In this document: positions 1 to 7,161 of the stretch, piece after piece
Position numbering within the stretch: the first letter of the stretch is position 1
Layout of the letters: every line of letters starts with the position of its first letter
Source of the DNA: Malikia spinosa
Lineage (GTDB): Bacteria; Pseudomonadota; Gammaproteobacteria; Burkholderiales; Burkholderiaceae_C
NCBI RefSeq assembly: GCF_002980625.1
Contig: NZ_PVLR01000039.1
Span: 1 to 39,687 of the forward strand
Length of the DNA: 39,687 nt
Reading direction: 5' to 3'
Notes under the pieces: model-generated
Told to the model about the DNA's origin: nothing
The model's input: only the letters and a program-made list of their open reading frames with translations
Database searches by the model: none
Made by a program: the position numbers and the translations under genes

Positions 1-21
1 TCATCGTCAGGCTCTTATGCT

Positions 22-64
22 AAAACCCCGAACTCTGTTTATAACTAAACAGATTCGGGGTTTT
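22..64 (+). terminator. Strong rho-independent terminator
   Basis: An almost perfect 19-bp hairpin: bases 22-32 pair with 54-64 and 34-41 pair with 46-53, with only C33 bulged and a TAAC loop (42-45). The 3' arm ends in TTTT followed by GTTATT. It probably ends a gene lying left of the window, and the A-rich 5' arm means it could also work on the other strand. Confidence 0.85.
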
Positions 65-166
65 GTTATTGCTAACTGACTAGTTGGAGCTGCTTGAACC
101 CACCTAGTTCGCCCTGCTGTATGTGACTCGGCAATGCAATATTTTGGCTCGGTGTTTTCATATGGC

Positions 167-197
167 TTGCATGATGCATGCTTGGATAGTGTAAAAT
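167..197 (+). promoter_or_regulatory. Possible tRNA-Gly promoter
   Basis: A -10-like TAAAAT at 192-197 lies about 38 bases before the tRNA, in an AT-rich stretch. The best -35 candidate is TTGCAT at 167-172, with a rather long 19-bp spacer. Otherwise bases 65-234 show no convincing gene. Confidence 0.3.
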
Positions 198-234
198 TAT
201 TCACTTCTTGAGATATCTTCTCCAAGAAATTCAT

Positions 235-310
235 GCGGGATTAGCTCAGTTGGTAGAGCGATACCTTGCCAAGGTATAGGTCGAGAGTTCGAGTCTCTTA
301 TCCCGCTCCA
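235..310 (+). tRNA. tRNA-Gly (anticodon GCC)
   Basis: This 76-base tRNA folds into a standard cloverleaf. The acceptor stem GCGGGAT (235-241) pairs with ATCCCGC (300-306), followed by discriminator T307 and an encoded CCA (308-310). The D loop contains AGTTGGTAGA, the anticodon arm carries GCC within CTTGCCAAG, and the T loop reads TTCGAGT. It decodes GGC/GGU glycine codons. It stands alone, with terminators on both sides, so it is probably transcribed as its own unit. Confidence 0.97.
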
Positions 311-316
311 GTTTTT

Positions 317-346
317 GAAAACGCCCCGATCAGTCGGGGCGTTTTC
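317..346 (+). terminator. Terminator of tRNA-Gly
   Basis: The inverted repeat GAAAACGCCCC / GGGGCGTTTTC forms a stem of at least 11 bp ending in TTTTC, seven bases after the tRNA CCA end. This is a typical intrinsic terminator. Confidence 0.88.
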
Positions 347-381
347 ATTTGTGCGTCAAGATCCTGTCTGCCACGCCTCTC

Positions 382-1737
382 ATGCAGTCTATGCCGCTCC
401 TCACTCCAGACTCCGCTGACTCGTTGCCAATGCCCGCGCTTGAGGCTGAAGTGGCCATCGTCGGTGGCGGTCCTGCCGGGCTGATGGCGGCTGAACTGCT
501 GTCCGCCGCCGGCCATGCCGTTCATCTTTTCGATGCGATGCCCACGCTGGGGCGCAAGTTCCTGCTGGCCGGCATTGGCGGCCTCAACCTGACCCATGCC
601 GAGCCGTTCGACAGTTTTGTCAGCCGCTATGGTGCCAGGGCGGTGCAATGTCGTTTCTGGCTTGAGCGTCTGCGACCGCAGGACATTCGTGACTGGGCCA
701 GCGGCCTGGGCATAGAGACTTTTGTTGGCTCTTCGCAGCGGGTCTTTCCGACCGACATGAAGGCAGCACCCCTGTTGCGTGCCTGGTTGCTGCGCCTGCG
801 TCATCCTGCTACGGGTGTTGCCGTCACGTTTCACATGCGGCAGCGCTGGACTGGGGCCTGTCTGCGCAGCGGTGAGCAATGGCTGTTGGCTTTTGAGTCA
901 GCCGCTGGGCTGCAATGGGTCAAGGCCAGGGCTGTGCTGTTTGCGCTCGGGGGCGGCAGTTGGGCCCGACTGGGCTCTGACGGGGCCTGGACGGCCTCCC
1001 TGCAGACGCTGGGCGCTTCGGTCCTGCCTTTGCAGCCGGCCAACTGCGGCTTCGAGGTCGCGGTCAAAGGTCGTCCAGGCTGGAGTGACTATTTCTCGCA
1101 GCGTCACGCCGGTCAGCCATTGAAGAACGTGGCCTTGCGCTGCAGCGACAGCCTGGGGCAGGAATTCAGTCGCAAGGGTGAGTTCGTGCTGTCGGCCAGC
1201 GGCATCGAGGGTAGCCTGGTCTATGCGGCATCGGCGCTGCTGCGCGACGAGATCGCTCGCAGTGGCAGCGCCAGCTTGCTGCTGGACCTGCGTCCCGACC
1301 TGGCGCCGGAGAAGGTCCAGACCTTGCTGGCGCGTCCGCGCGGCGGCAAAAGCCTAACCAACTGTCTGCGCGCCTGGCTCGGTCTGTCACCGGCCGCGAT
1401 TGCCCTGCTGCATGAGTTGCTGGAACGCGAGCAGCTCAACGATCCAGTCCGACTGGCCGCCGCAATCAAGTCCTTGCCGCTGACCCTGGTGGCTCCACGT
1501 CCGCTCGATGAGGCGATCAGCAGTGCCGGTGGGGTGGCGCTCGAGTCCTTGACGCCGCAGCTGATGCTGCAGGACAGCCCCGGCCTGTTCTGCGCCGGTG
1601 AGATGCTGGACTGGGAGGCGCCCACTGGTGGCTATCTGCTGACGGCCTGCCTAGCGAGTGGCAAGGTCGCAGGCGAGGGCGTGCAGGACTACTTGCGGCA
1701 GGCCGGTGTTCGCGCTACTGTAGCGTCGGACCGATAG
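382..1737 (+). CDS. FAD-dependent flavoprotein, HI0933/BaiN-like (TIGR03862-type)
   Basis: A predicted FAD-binding oxidoreductase of about 451 residues with no assigned reaction. Near the N-terminus is the Rossmann dinucleotide motif VAIVGGGPAGLMAAE (about residues 24-38), followed by AGIGGLNLTHAE, which replaces the GGGRCNxTN signature of classical HI0933 proteins. The C-terminal part has GLFCAGEMLDWEAPTGGY, the second flavin-contact region of this family. A frame opens with TTG at 349, but that lies against the tRNA terminator; ATG at 382, 391 or 430 is more likely, and none has a clear ribosome binding site. The gene stands alone, and a second member of the superfamily lies at 34664-35905. 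The family is secure; the substrate is unknown. Confidence 0.9.
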   Translation: MQSMPLLTPDSADSLPMPALEAEVAIVGGGPAGLMAAELLSAAGHAVHLFDAMPTLGRKFLLAGIGGLNLTHAEPFDSFVSRYGARAVQCRFWLERLRPQDIRDWASGLGIETFVGSSQRVFPTDMKAAPLLRAWLLRLRHPATGVAVTFHMRQRWTGACLRSGEQWLLAFESAAGLQWVKARAVLFALGGGSWARLGSDGAWTASLQTLGASVLPLQPANCGFEVAVKGRPGWSDYFSQRHAGQPLKNVALRCSDSLGQEFSRKGEFVLSASGIEGSLVYAASALLRDEIARSGSASLLLDLRPDLAPEKVQTLLARPRGGKSLTNCLRAWLGLSPAAIALLHELLEREQLNDPVRLAAAIKSLPLTLVAPRPLDEAISSAGGVALESLTPQLMLQDSPGLFCAGEMLDWEAPTGGYLLTACLASGKVAGEGVQDYLRQAGVRATVASDR

Positions 1738-1903
1738 GCTTGGCAGGCTGCTCGCGGAGATCCAGGCTTGGTCAATACCAGGCTGGGCGCCGCTGCTGAT
1801 CGTCACCTGCTCGCCGGCCTATCTCCTGACGCTGTTCGCGGTCCCAGCTCATGCCGACTGGCAGAAACGGGCACCGGAGCTGAACTCCGATGCCCTTTCC
1901 GGT
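1738..1903. other. Intergenic spacer without a recognised gene
   Basis: 166 bases between the convergent ends of the flavoprotein gene and glnS. A plus-strand frame stays open through it, with a short hydrophobic run, but it has no start or ribosome binding site of its own and simply runs into the antisense of glnS. No clear terminator hairpin was found. Confidence 0.5.
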
Positions 1904-3727
1904 TTACTTGCCCCAGCTGTCTTTCAGGCCGACGGCGCGGTTGAATACCGGTTGGCCCTTGACGTGATCCTGGTGGTCGGCGACAAAGTAGCCGTGGCGT
2001 TCGAACTGGAACTTCTGGTCGGGTTCGGCATGGGCCAGCGAGGGCTCGACATAGCCGGTCACGACCTTGAGGCTGTCCGGGTTCAGGCTGCTGAGGAAGT
2101 CCTTGCCGCCGGCATCCGGATGGGCATCGCTGAACAGGCGGTCGTAGAGGCGGATCTCGGCGGCCACCCCATCGGCCACGCCGACCCAGGTGATGGCGGC
2201 CTTGACCTTGACGCTGTCAGCCCCCGGGGTGCCGCTCTTGGTATCGGGCACCAGCAGGGCCAGTACGGCGGTGACGCGGCCGGTGGCGTCTCGCTCGCAG
2301 CCGGTGCACTCGATCACGTAGCCGCCTTTGAGGCGCACCTTGTTGCCCGGGAACAGCCGCTTGTAGCCCTTCGGTGGCACTTCCTCGAAGTCCTCGCGCT
2401 CGATCCAGACTTCCTTGCCGATCGTGAACTGGCGTGCTGCCGGTTCGGGTTGGCCTTCGGGCACATGGGGCAGGGCCGGCAGGCTGCAGGGCTCCAGATG
2501 GCTGGCACCCATGACCTCGTCCCAGTTCGTCAGCACCAGCTTGACCGGGTCGAGCACGGCCATGCCGCGATGCGCCTGCGACTCGAGATCCTCGCGCAGG
2601 CAGCCTTCGAGCGTGGAGTAGTCGATCCAGCTGTCGCTCTTGGTGACGCCGATGCGCTCGGCGAACAGTTGCAGCGCGGCCGGCGTGTAGCCGCGGCGGC
2701 GCAGGCCGACGATGGTGGGCATGCGCGGGTCGTCCCAGCCGCTGACCTTGCCTTCGTTGACCAGCTGGGCCAGCTTGCGCTTGCTGGTGATGACATAGGT
2801 GAGGTTCAGGCGCGCGAATTCGTACTGGTGCGGTGCCGGCGCGGCCAGCAGGCCGGCCTCGATCAGGCGTTCCAGCAGCCAGTCGTAGAAGGGGCGCTGG
2901 TCCTCGAACTCGAGCGTGCAGATGCTGTGCGTGATCTGCTCGAGCGCGTCCTCGATCGGGTGTGCGAAGGTGTACATCGGGTAGATGCACCATTTGTCGC
3001 CGGTGTTGTGGTGGGTGGCGCGGCGGATGCGGTAGATCGCGGGGTCACGCAGGTTGATGTTGGGCGAATCCATGGCGATACGGGCGCGCAGCACGGCGGC
3101 GCCGTCCGCCAGCTTGCCATCACGCATCTCGCGGAAGCGGGCCAGGTTCTCGGCCGGGGTGCGGCTGCGGTAGGGGCTGTCGATGCCGGGCTTGGAGAAG
3201 TCGCCGCGGTTGGCGCGCATCTCCTCCGGGCTTTGCTCGTCGACATAGGCTTGGCCGCGCTCGATCAGGGCCTCGGCGGCGCGGTACATGAAGTCGAAGT
3301 AGTCGCTGGCCTGGTAGGGGGCAGCGCTGCCAGGGGCCTGGCCGAGTTGGGCCCAGTCGAAGCCCAGCCACTTGACCGCATCGATGATGCTGTCGACGTA
3401 CTCGGTGTCTTCCTTCTCGGGGTTGGTGTCGTCGAAACGCAGGTGACAGACACCGCCATAGTCGCGCGCCAGGCCGAAGTTCAGGCAGATGCTCTTGGCG
3501 TGACCGATGTGCAGGTAGCCGTTGGGTTCGGGCGGAAAACGCGTGCGAATCCTGGCCGGATCGTGCGGCGCGCTGGCGTGATGGGTCGCATCGCCAGGGC
3601 TGCCGGCCCAGCGCCGGCTGGCGTAGGTGCCCTTGGCCAGGTCATGCTCGATGATCTGGCGCAGGAAGTTGCTGGACTTGGTGGCGCCTTCTTCGGGCGC
3701 TGCGGGGGTGTGGGGCGCGGAACTCAT
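1904..3727 (-). CDS. glnS: Glutaminyl-tRNA synthetase
   Basis: This class Ic synthetase charges tRNA-Gln with glutamine in the cytoplasm. At 607 residues it is slightly longer than the E. coli enzyme. The HIGH motif is intact at residues 73-76 within RFPPEPNGYLHIGHAKS, and the KMSKS loop reads ITSKRKL near residue 312. The N-terminal FLRQIIEHDLAKGTY is typical. Between it and the RFPPEPNGY block lies an extra stretch of about 20 residues (roughly 38-60), rich in Gly, Ala, His and Pro, that E. coli GlnRS lacks. The C-terminal anticodon-binding beta barrels are full length. It is divergent from the acyltransferase gene and has no same-strand partner. Confidence 0.98.
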   Translation of the reverse strand: MSSAPHTPAAPEEGATKSSNFLRQIIEHDLAKGTYASRRWAGSPGDATHHASAPHDPARIRTRFPPEPNGYLHIGHAKSICLNFGLARDYGGVCHLRFDDTNPEKEDTEYVDSIIDAVKWLGFDWAQLGQAPGSAAPYQASDYFDFMYRAAEALIERGQAYVDEQSPEEMRANRGDFSKPGIDSPYRSRTPAENLARFREMRDGKLADGAAVLRARIAMDSPNINLRDPAIYRIRRATHHNTGDKWCIYPMYTFAHPIEDALEQITHSICTLEFEDQRPFYDWLLERLIEAGLLAAPAPHQYEFARLNLTYVITSKRKLAQLVNEGKVSGWDDPRMPTIVGLRRRGYTPAALQLFAERIGVTKSDSWIDYSTLEGCLREDLESQAHRGMAVLDPVKLVLTNWDEVMGASHLEPCSLPALPHVPEGQPEPAARQFTIGKEVWIEREDFEEVPPKGYKRLFPGNKVRLKGGYVIECTGCERDATGRVTAVLALLVPDTKSGTPGADSVKVKAAITWVGVADGVAAEIRLYDRLFSDAHPDAGGKDFLSSLNPDSLKVVTGYVEPSLAHAEPDQKFQFERHGYFVADHQDHVKGQPVFNRAVGLKDSWGK

Positions 3728-3823
3728 GACTTGGATTTTAGAGGGGACGGGTTTACCATTGCGGGTTTTTCTGATTAATAGTGCCGGCTGCCTGTCGTGG
3801 GGGGTCGGTCGGGAGTCGCGCCG

Positions 3824-4927
3824 ATGTCGATCACAGGGGTTTCAAGCGTGGGGCGGATGGCCCTGATCGATGCCTTGAAGGCGATCGGCTCGCAGTTCAT
3901 CGTGTTGCATCACCTCGCGTTCTACGGGCCGATGTCGGACTGGACCCAGCGCATGCTACCGGACCTGATCGACTGGCTGAGCCAGGACGCCCGCATGGCG
4001 GTGCAGATTTTCCTGGTTGTAGGCGGCTTCCTGGCGGCGCGCAGCCTGGCGCCGCAAGGTGTGCTTGTGACGCCCCAGCCGCTGCTGCTGCTCAGGAAGC
4101 GTTACCTGCGCACGGCTGCGCCCTATCTGGCGGCCTTGCTGCTCAGCCTGCTGTGCACCGAGTTGGCGCGCTACTGGATGAACCATGACTCGCTGCCGGA
4201 GCCGGCCGAGCTGGGGCAGTTCCTGGCTCACGCGCTGCTGCTGCACAGCCTGCTTGGCGTCGATTCGATCTCGGCCGGCGTCTGGTATGTGGCGATCGAC
4301 TTCCAGCTGTTTGCCTTGCTGCTCGGATTGCTCTGGCTGGCGCGCGCGCTCAACGGTCGGCTGGCCTTGAGCGCCACGCTGCTGCTGCTGGGGGTGATCC
4401 TGTCGCTCTATGGCTTCAACCTCGATTCGGACTGGGACATCTGGGCGCTCTATTTCCTGGGCTCCTATGGGCTCGGGGCGCTGACTTACTGGGCGACCCA
4501 GCCGCACCACGGTCTCAAGGGCCTGGGCTGGCTGCTGCTGCTGGCCTTGCTGGTGCTGGGAGCGTTGGCGCTCGAGTTCCGCGAGCGGATCGCGCTGGCA
4601 TTGATGGTGGCGCTACTGCTCGGCGCGGCCCAGCAGGGGCAGTGGCTGCAGCGCTGGCCGCAGGGGCGCGTCTGGGCCTATTTCGGCCAGATTTCGTATT
4701 CGGTCTTCCTGCTCAATTTTCCGGTGGCCTTGGTGGTCAATGCGCTCTTTACCCGCTTTGCCCCGGCCGAGCCCTGGGCGCAGACGGTTGGCGTGTTGCT
4801 GGCCTGGGTCGCTTGCAATCTGGCTGGAGCGGTCTTCTTTCACCTGGTCGAGCAGCCCCTAGGCCGCTGGGGCAGCAGCCCCCGGTTACCCGCTGATACA
4901 TCTGTCACAAGTCGTGGCAGCTTGTAA
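3824..4927 (+). CDS. Membrane acyltransferase (acyltransferase 3 family)
   Basis: An integral membrane O-acyltransferase of 367 residues related to OafA/YrhL/NodX, enzymes that add acetyl or similar groups to cell-surface sugars. The N-terminus has the family pattern ALIDALKAIGSQFIVLHH, where the His of the first membrane helix is the usual catalytic residue. About ten hydrophobic segments follow, ending with FGQISYSVFLLNFPVAL and FHLVEQPLG, which match the usual last helices. ATG 3824 is chosen because GGGAG lies 9 bases upstream; GTG 3797 is an in-frame alternative. There are no surface-polysaccharide genes nearby, so the acceptor is unknown. Confidence 0.88.
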   Translation: MSITGVSSVGRMALIDALKAIGSQFIVLHHLAFYGPMSDWTQRMLPDLIDWLSQDARMAVQIFLVVGGFLAARSLAPQGVLVTPQPLLLLRKRYLRTAAPYLAALLLSLLCTELARYWMNHDSLPEPAELGQFLAHALLLHSLLGVDSISAGVWYVAIDFQLFALLLGLLWLARALNGRLALSATLLLLGVILSLYGFNLDSDWDIWALYFLGSYGLGALTYWATQPHHGLKGLGWLLLLALLVLGALALEFRERIALALMVALLLGAAQQGQWLQRWPQGRVWAYFGQISYSVFLLNFPVALVVNALFTRFAPAEPWAQTVGVLLAWVACNLAGAVFFHLVEQPLGRWGSSPRLPADTSVTSRGSL

Positions 4928-4986
4928 GCGGGCTTTGACGCTTTAATCCTCTCCAGGCGCGTGAGTACGCGCACAAGGAGTGGAAC

Positions 4987-5355
4987 ATGAAGCAAGTCGA
5001 AACTGGCGCGCAGCTGGAGCAGCGCAGCCCCCGGACCCTCTGGTCCAGGTGCTCGGGTCTGGTGCTGGGCCTGGGGCTGGCCCTGGGTGCTGCCGGGGCA
5101 CAGGCGGGGAATGTGTACTGGTCGCTCGGCATGCATAGCCCCGGCGTGGTGATCGGGGCCAGCAATGCCGCGCCGATGTATGTCGCACCGGCTCCGGTGG
5201 TGGTCTATCCGGCGCCGCGGGTCATGGCGCCGCCGGTCTATGGCTCGGCCTGGGCGCCGCCCGGGCATTACAAGCGCAAGCATCACAAGCGCCACTGGCA
5301 GCATGAGCATGACCGCTGGGAGGATGGCGGCCGTCATGGCCATGGACGCTACTGA
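4987..5355 (+). CDS. Small secreted protein with Pro-rich middle and His-rich tail
   Basis: An exported protein of 122 residues of unknown function. AAGGAG at 4975-4980 sits six bases before the ATG. An unusually long n-region precedes a hydrophobic segment ([12 protein letters not shown]) and a probable signal peptidase site AQA|GN near residue 41. The middle is a low-complexity run of Ala, Pro, Val and Tyr ([17 protein letters not shown]). The last 30 residues are dominated by His, Lys, Arg and Trp ([11 protein letters not shown] and on), suggesting metal or polyanion binding. Similar Pro/Tyr- and His-rich periplasmic proteins are common in Burkholderiales but uncharacterised. It lies between the acyltransferase and uppP, on the same strand but well spaced. 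Confidence 0.8.
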   Translation: MKQVETGAQLEQRSPRTLWSRCSGLVLGLGLALGAAGAQAGNVYWSLGMHSPGVVIGASNAAPMYVAPAPVVVYPAPRVMAPPVYGSAWAPPGHYKRKHHKRHWQHEHDRWEDGGRHGHGRY

Positions 5356-5385
5356 GCTTTGCCAGCCATGCGGGCAGAGCTGAGA

Positions 5386-5413
5386 TTGCCGGGTCACGAT
5401 GCGGGTTTACACT
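5386..5413 (+). promoter_or_regulatory. Possible uppP promoter
   Basis: TTGCCG (5386-5391) and TACACT (5408-5413), spaced 16 bp, each match the sigma-70 consensus at four of six positions and end 28 bases before the chosen uppP start. This is a weak prediction. Confidence 0.35.
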
Positions 5414-5441
5414 GGTGGGCTTTAACCAATCTACCAGTCTG

Positions 5442-6275
5442 ATGGATACTTTACTGCTGCTGAAGGCCGCCCTGATGGGCATTGTCGAGGGCCTGACCGA
5501 GTTCCTGCCGATCTCGTCCACCGGCCATTTGATCCTGGCCGGTACCTTGCTCGACATGCATGACGACAAGGGCAAGGTGTTCGACATCGCGATCCAGACC
5601 GGTGCCATCTTTGCCGTGATCCTGGTCTATTGGCAGCGTCTACGCGATACCGTGGTGCAGCTGCCTTCCCAGGCCAAGGCCCAGCGCTTTGCGGCCAATG
5701 TGGCGGTTGCCTTCTTGCCGGCTGTCGTGCTGGGCCTGCTGTTTGGCAAGGCGATCAAGGCCAACCTGTTCACGCCCTCGGTGGTGGCGTCGACCTTCAT
5801 CATCGGCGGACTGATCATTCTTTGGGCCGAGCGCCGTCAGGCACGCAGCGAGACCGCACCGCGCATCCTGTCGGTCGACCAGATGACCGGTCTCGATGCC
5901 CTCAAGGTCGGCCTGGTGCAATGTCTGGCTCTGGTGCCAGGCACCAGTCGCAGCGGCGCGACCATCATCGGTGGCATGTTCATGGGTCTGTCGCGCCAGG
6001 TCGCGACCGAGTTTTCCTTCTACCTCGCGATTCCGACCCTGATCGGTGCCGGTGCCTACAGCCTGTACAAGGAGCGCGGTCTGCTGAGCCTGGCTGATCT
6101 GCCCCAGTTCGCTGTCGGTCTGCTGTTTGCCTTCATCAGCGCCTGGCTCTGCATCCGCTGGCTGCTGCGCTTCGTCGCCAGCCACAGCTTCACGGGTTTT
6201 GCCTGGTACCGGATTGCCTTCGGTCTGCTGATCCTGTTGACGGCCCAGCAGGGCTGGGTGGTCTGGGCCGACTGA
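5442..6275 (+). CDS. uppP: Undecaprenyl-diphosphatase UppP (BacA)
   Basis: This membrane phosphatase converts undecaprenyl pyrophosphate to the monophosphate, recycling the lipid carrier for peptidoglycan and other wall polymers; overproduction gives bacitracin resistance in E. coli. Both signatures are present: [14 protein letters not shown] at residues 16-29, with the catalytic Glu pair and Ser/His, and PGTSRSGAT at 166-174. Multiple hydrophobic helices are evident. A GTG at 5415 would extend the frame, but ATG 5442 gives 277 residues, the usual family length, beginning [17 protein letters not shown]. Neither start has a strong ribosome binding site. Confidence 0.96.
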   Translation: MDTLLLLKAALMGIVEGLTEFLPISSTGHLILAGTLLDMHDDKGKVFDIAIQTGAIFAVILVYWQRLRDTVVQLPSQAKAQRFAANVAVAFLPAVVLGLLFGKAIKANLFTPSVVASTFIIGGLIILWAERRQARSETAPRILSVDQMTGLDALKVGLVQCLALVPGTSRSGATIIGGMFMGLSRQVATEFSFYLAIPTLIGAGAYSLYKERGLLSLADLPQFAVGLLFAFISAWLCIRWLLRFVASHSFTGFAWYRIAFGLLILLTAQQGWVVWAD

Positions 6276-6292
6276 GCTCTCTGTGTTCATTT

Positions 6293-6326
6293 AGGCCTTG
6301 CGGCGGCCAGACCCGCCGCAAGGCCT
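6293..6326. terminator. Convergent hairpin between uppP and the Anbu gene
   Basis: A perfect 14-bp stem (6293-6306 with 6313-6326) and a six-base loop lie between two converging genes. There is no T run on either side, so it may be a bidirectional terminator of the non-canonical type or an RNA-stabilising 3' hairpin. Confidence 0.65.
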
Positions 6327-6333
6327 GCCGCCC

Positions 6334-7161
6334 TCAGATCAGGCGCTCGCCAGCGTTGGCGATCTTCCTGAGTGGCTGGTTGCGCTTGCTCGGCTGCAGC
6401 AGCGGCACCTCGGTCGCGTGACCATCCCAGGCCGGATGCTCGATCGCATCGAAGACCTCGCGCAGCTTCTCGCCCCAGGTGGTGCGCACCATGCGGAAAT
6501 AGGGGTTGTTCTCGTCGATGCAGACGATCTTGTCGCTCTCGAGCCGGTCCACCTCGTAGACCGCCAGGTCCAGCGGCAGGCCGACCGAGAGGTTGGACTT
6601 GAGCGTCGAATCCATCGAGACCAGCGCGCATTTGGCCGCCTCGTCGAGCGGTGTGGTTGGCGTGATCACGCGGTCAAGCACCGGTTTGCCATACTTCGAT
6701 TCACCGACCTGGAAGAAGGGCGTCTCGGGCGTGGCCTCGATGAAGTTGCCGGCCGAGTAGACCTGGAACAGTCGCATGGCTTCGCCAGCGATCTGGCCGC
6801 CGAAGATCATGCTGACGTTGAAGTCGACCCCGGCCCGGCGCAGCGCCTCGCCGTCGCGGGCGTGTACATGGCGCACGGCCTGGCCCAGCACGCGCGCCGC
6901 ATCGAACATGCTCTTGGCGTTCCAGATCGTGATGGCCTCGTCGCTGTCGGGGTCCTTCAGGTGCTCGGACTGCAGGATCTCGCGGATCGACTGCGAGATG
7001 CTCAGGTTGCCGGCCGACAGCAGGCACATGAAGCGGTTGCCCGGCTTCTCGTAGACGATCATCTTGCGGAAGGTGCTGATCTGGTCCAGACCGGCGTTGG
7101 TGCGGGAGTCGGACAGGAAGACCAGTCCGGCGTTGAGTTTGACGGCGACGCAGTAAGTCAT
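6334..7161 (-). CDS. Anbu-type proteasome-like N-terminal-nucleophile hydrolase
   Basis: A 275-residue member of the Anbu (ancestral beta subunit) branch of the proteasome/HslV superfamily. The protein begins MTYCVAV, so removal of Met exposes Thr as nucleophile. Asp18 (SDSRTNAG) and Lys33 (FRKM) occupy the expected positions of the catalytic Asp and Lys. [13 protein letters not shown] and later segments match the Ntn fold. Anbu proteins form open ring-like helical assemblies whose substrate is not known. ATG 7161 overlaps the mutS stop in an ATGA, implying translational coupling. The usual Anbu partners (transglutaminase-like, alpha-E and ATP-grasp-like proteins) are absent here. Confidence 0.9.
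   Translation of the reverse strand: MTYCVAVKLNAGLVFLSDSRTNAGLDQISTFRKMIVYEKPGNRFMCLLSAGNLSISQSIREILQSEHLKDPDSDEAITIWNAKSMFDAARVLGQAVRHVHARDGEALRRAGVDFNVSMIFGGQIAGEAMRLFQVYSAGNFIEATPETPFFQVGESKYGKPVLDRVITPTTPLDEAAKCALVSMDSTLKSNLSVGLPLDLAVYEVDRLESDKIVCIDENNPYFRMVRTTWGEKLREVFDAIEHPAWDGHATEVPLLQPSKRNQPLRKIANAGERLI

Noticed and set aside
7-234. 75-residue minus-strand frame beside the tRNA
   Set aside because: It spans a terminator and the probable tRNA promoter, with no ribosome binding site or family match.
235-350. tRNA-Gly as an integration site
   Set aside because: No integrase or direct repeat of the tRNA 3' end was seen in the window.
1742-3778. Long plus-strand open frame running from the spacer through the antisense of glnS
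   Set aside because: It mirrors glnS in a GC-rich genome, has low-complexity Ala/Gly/Val composition, and shows no start signal or family match.
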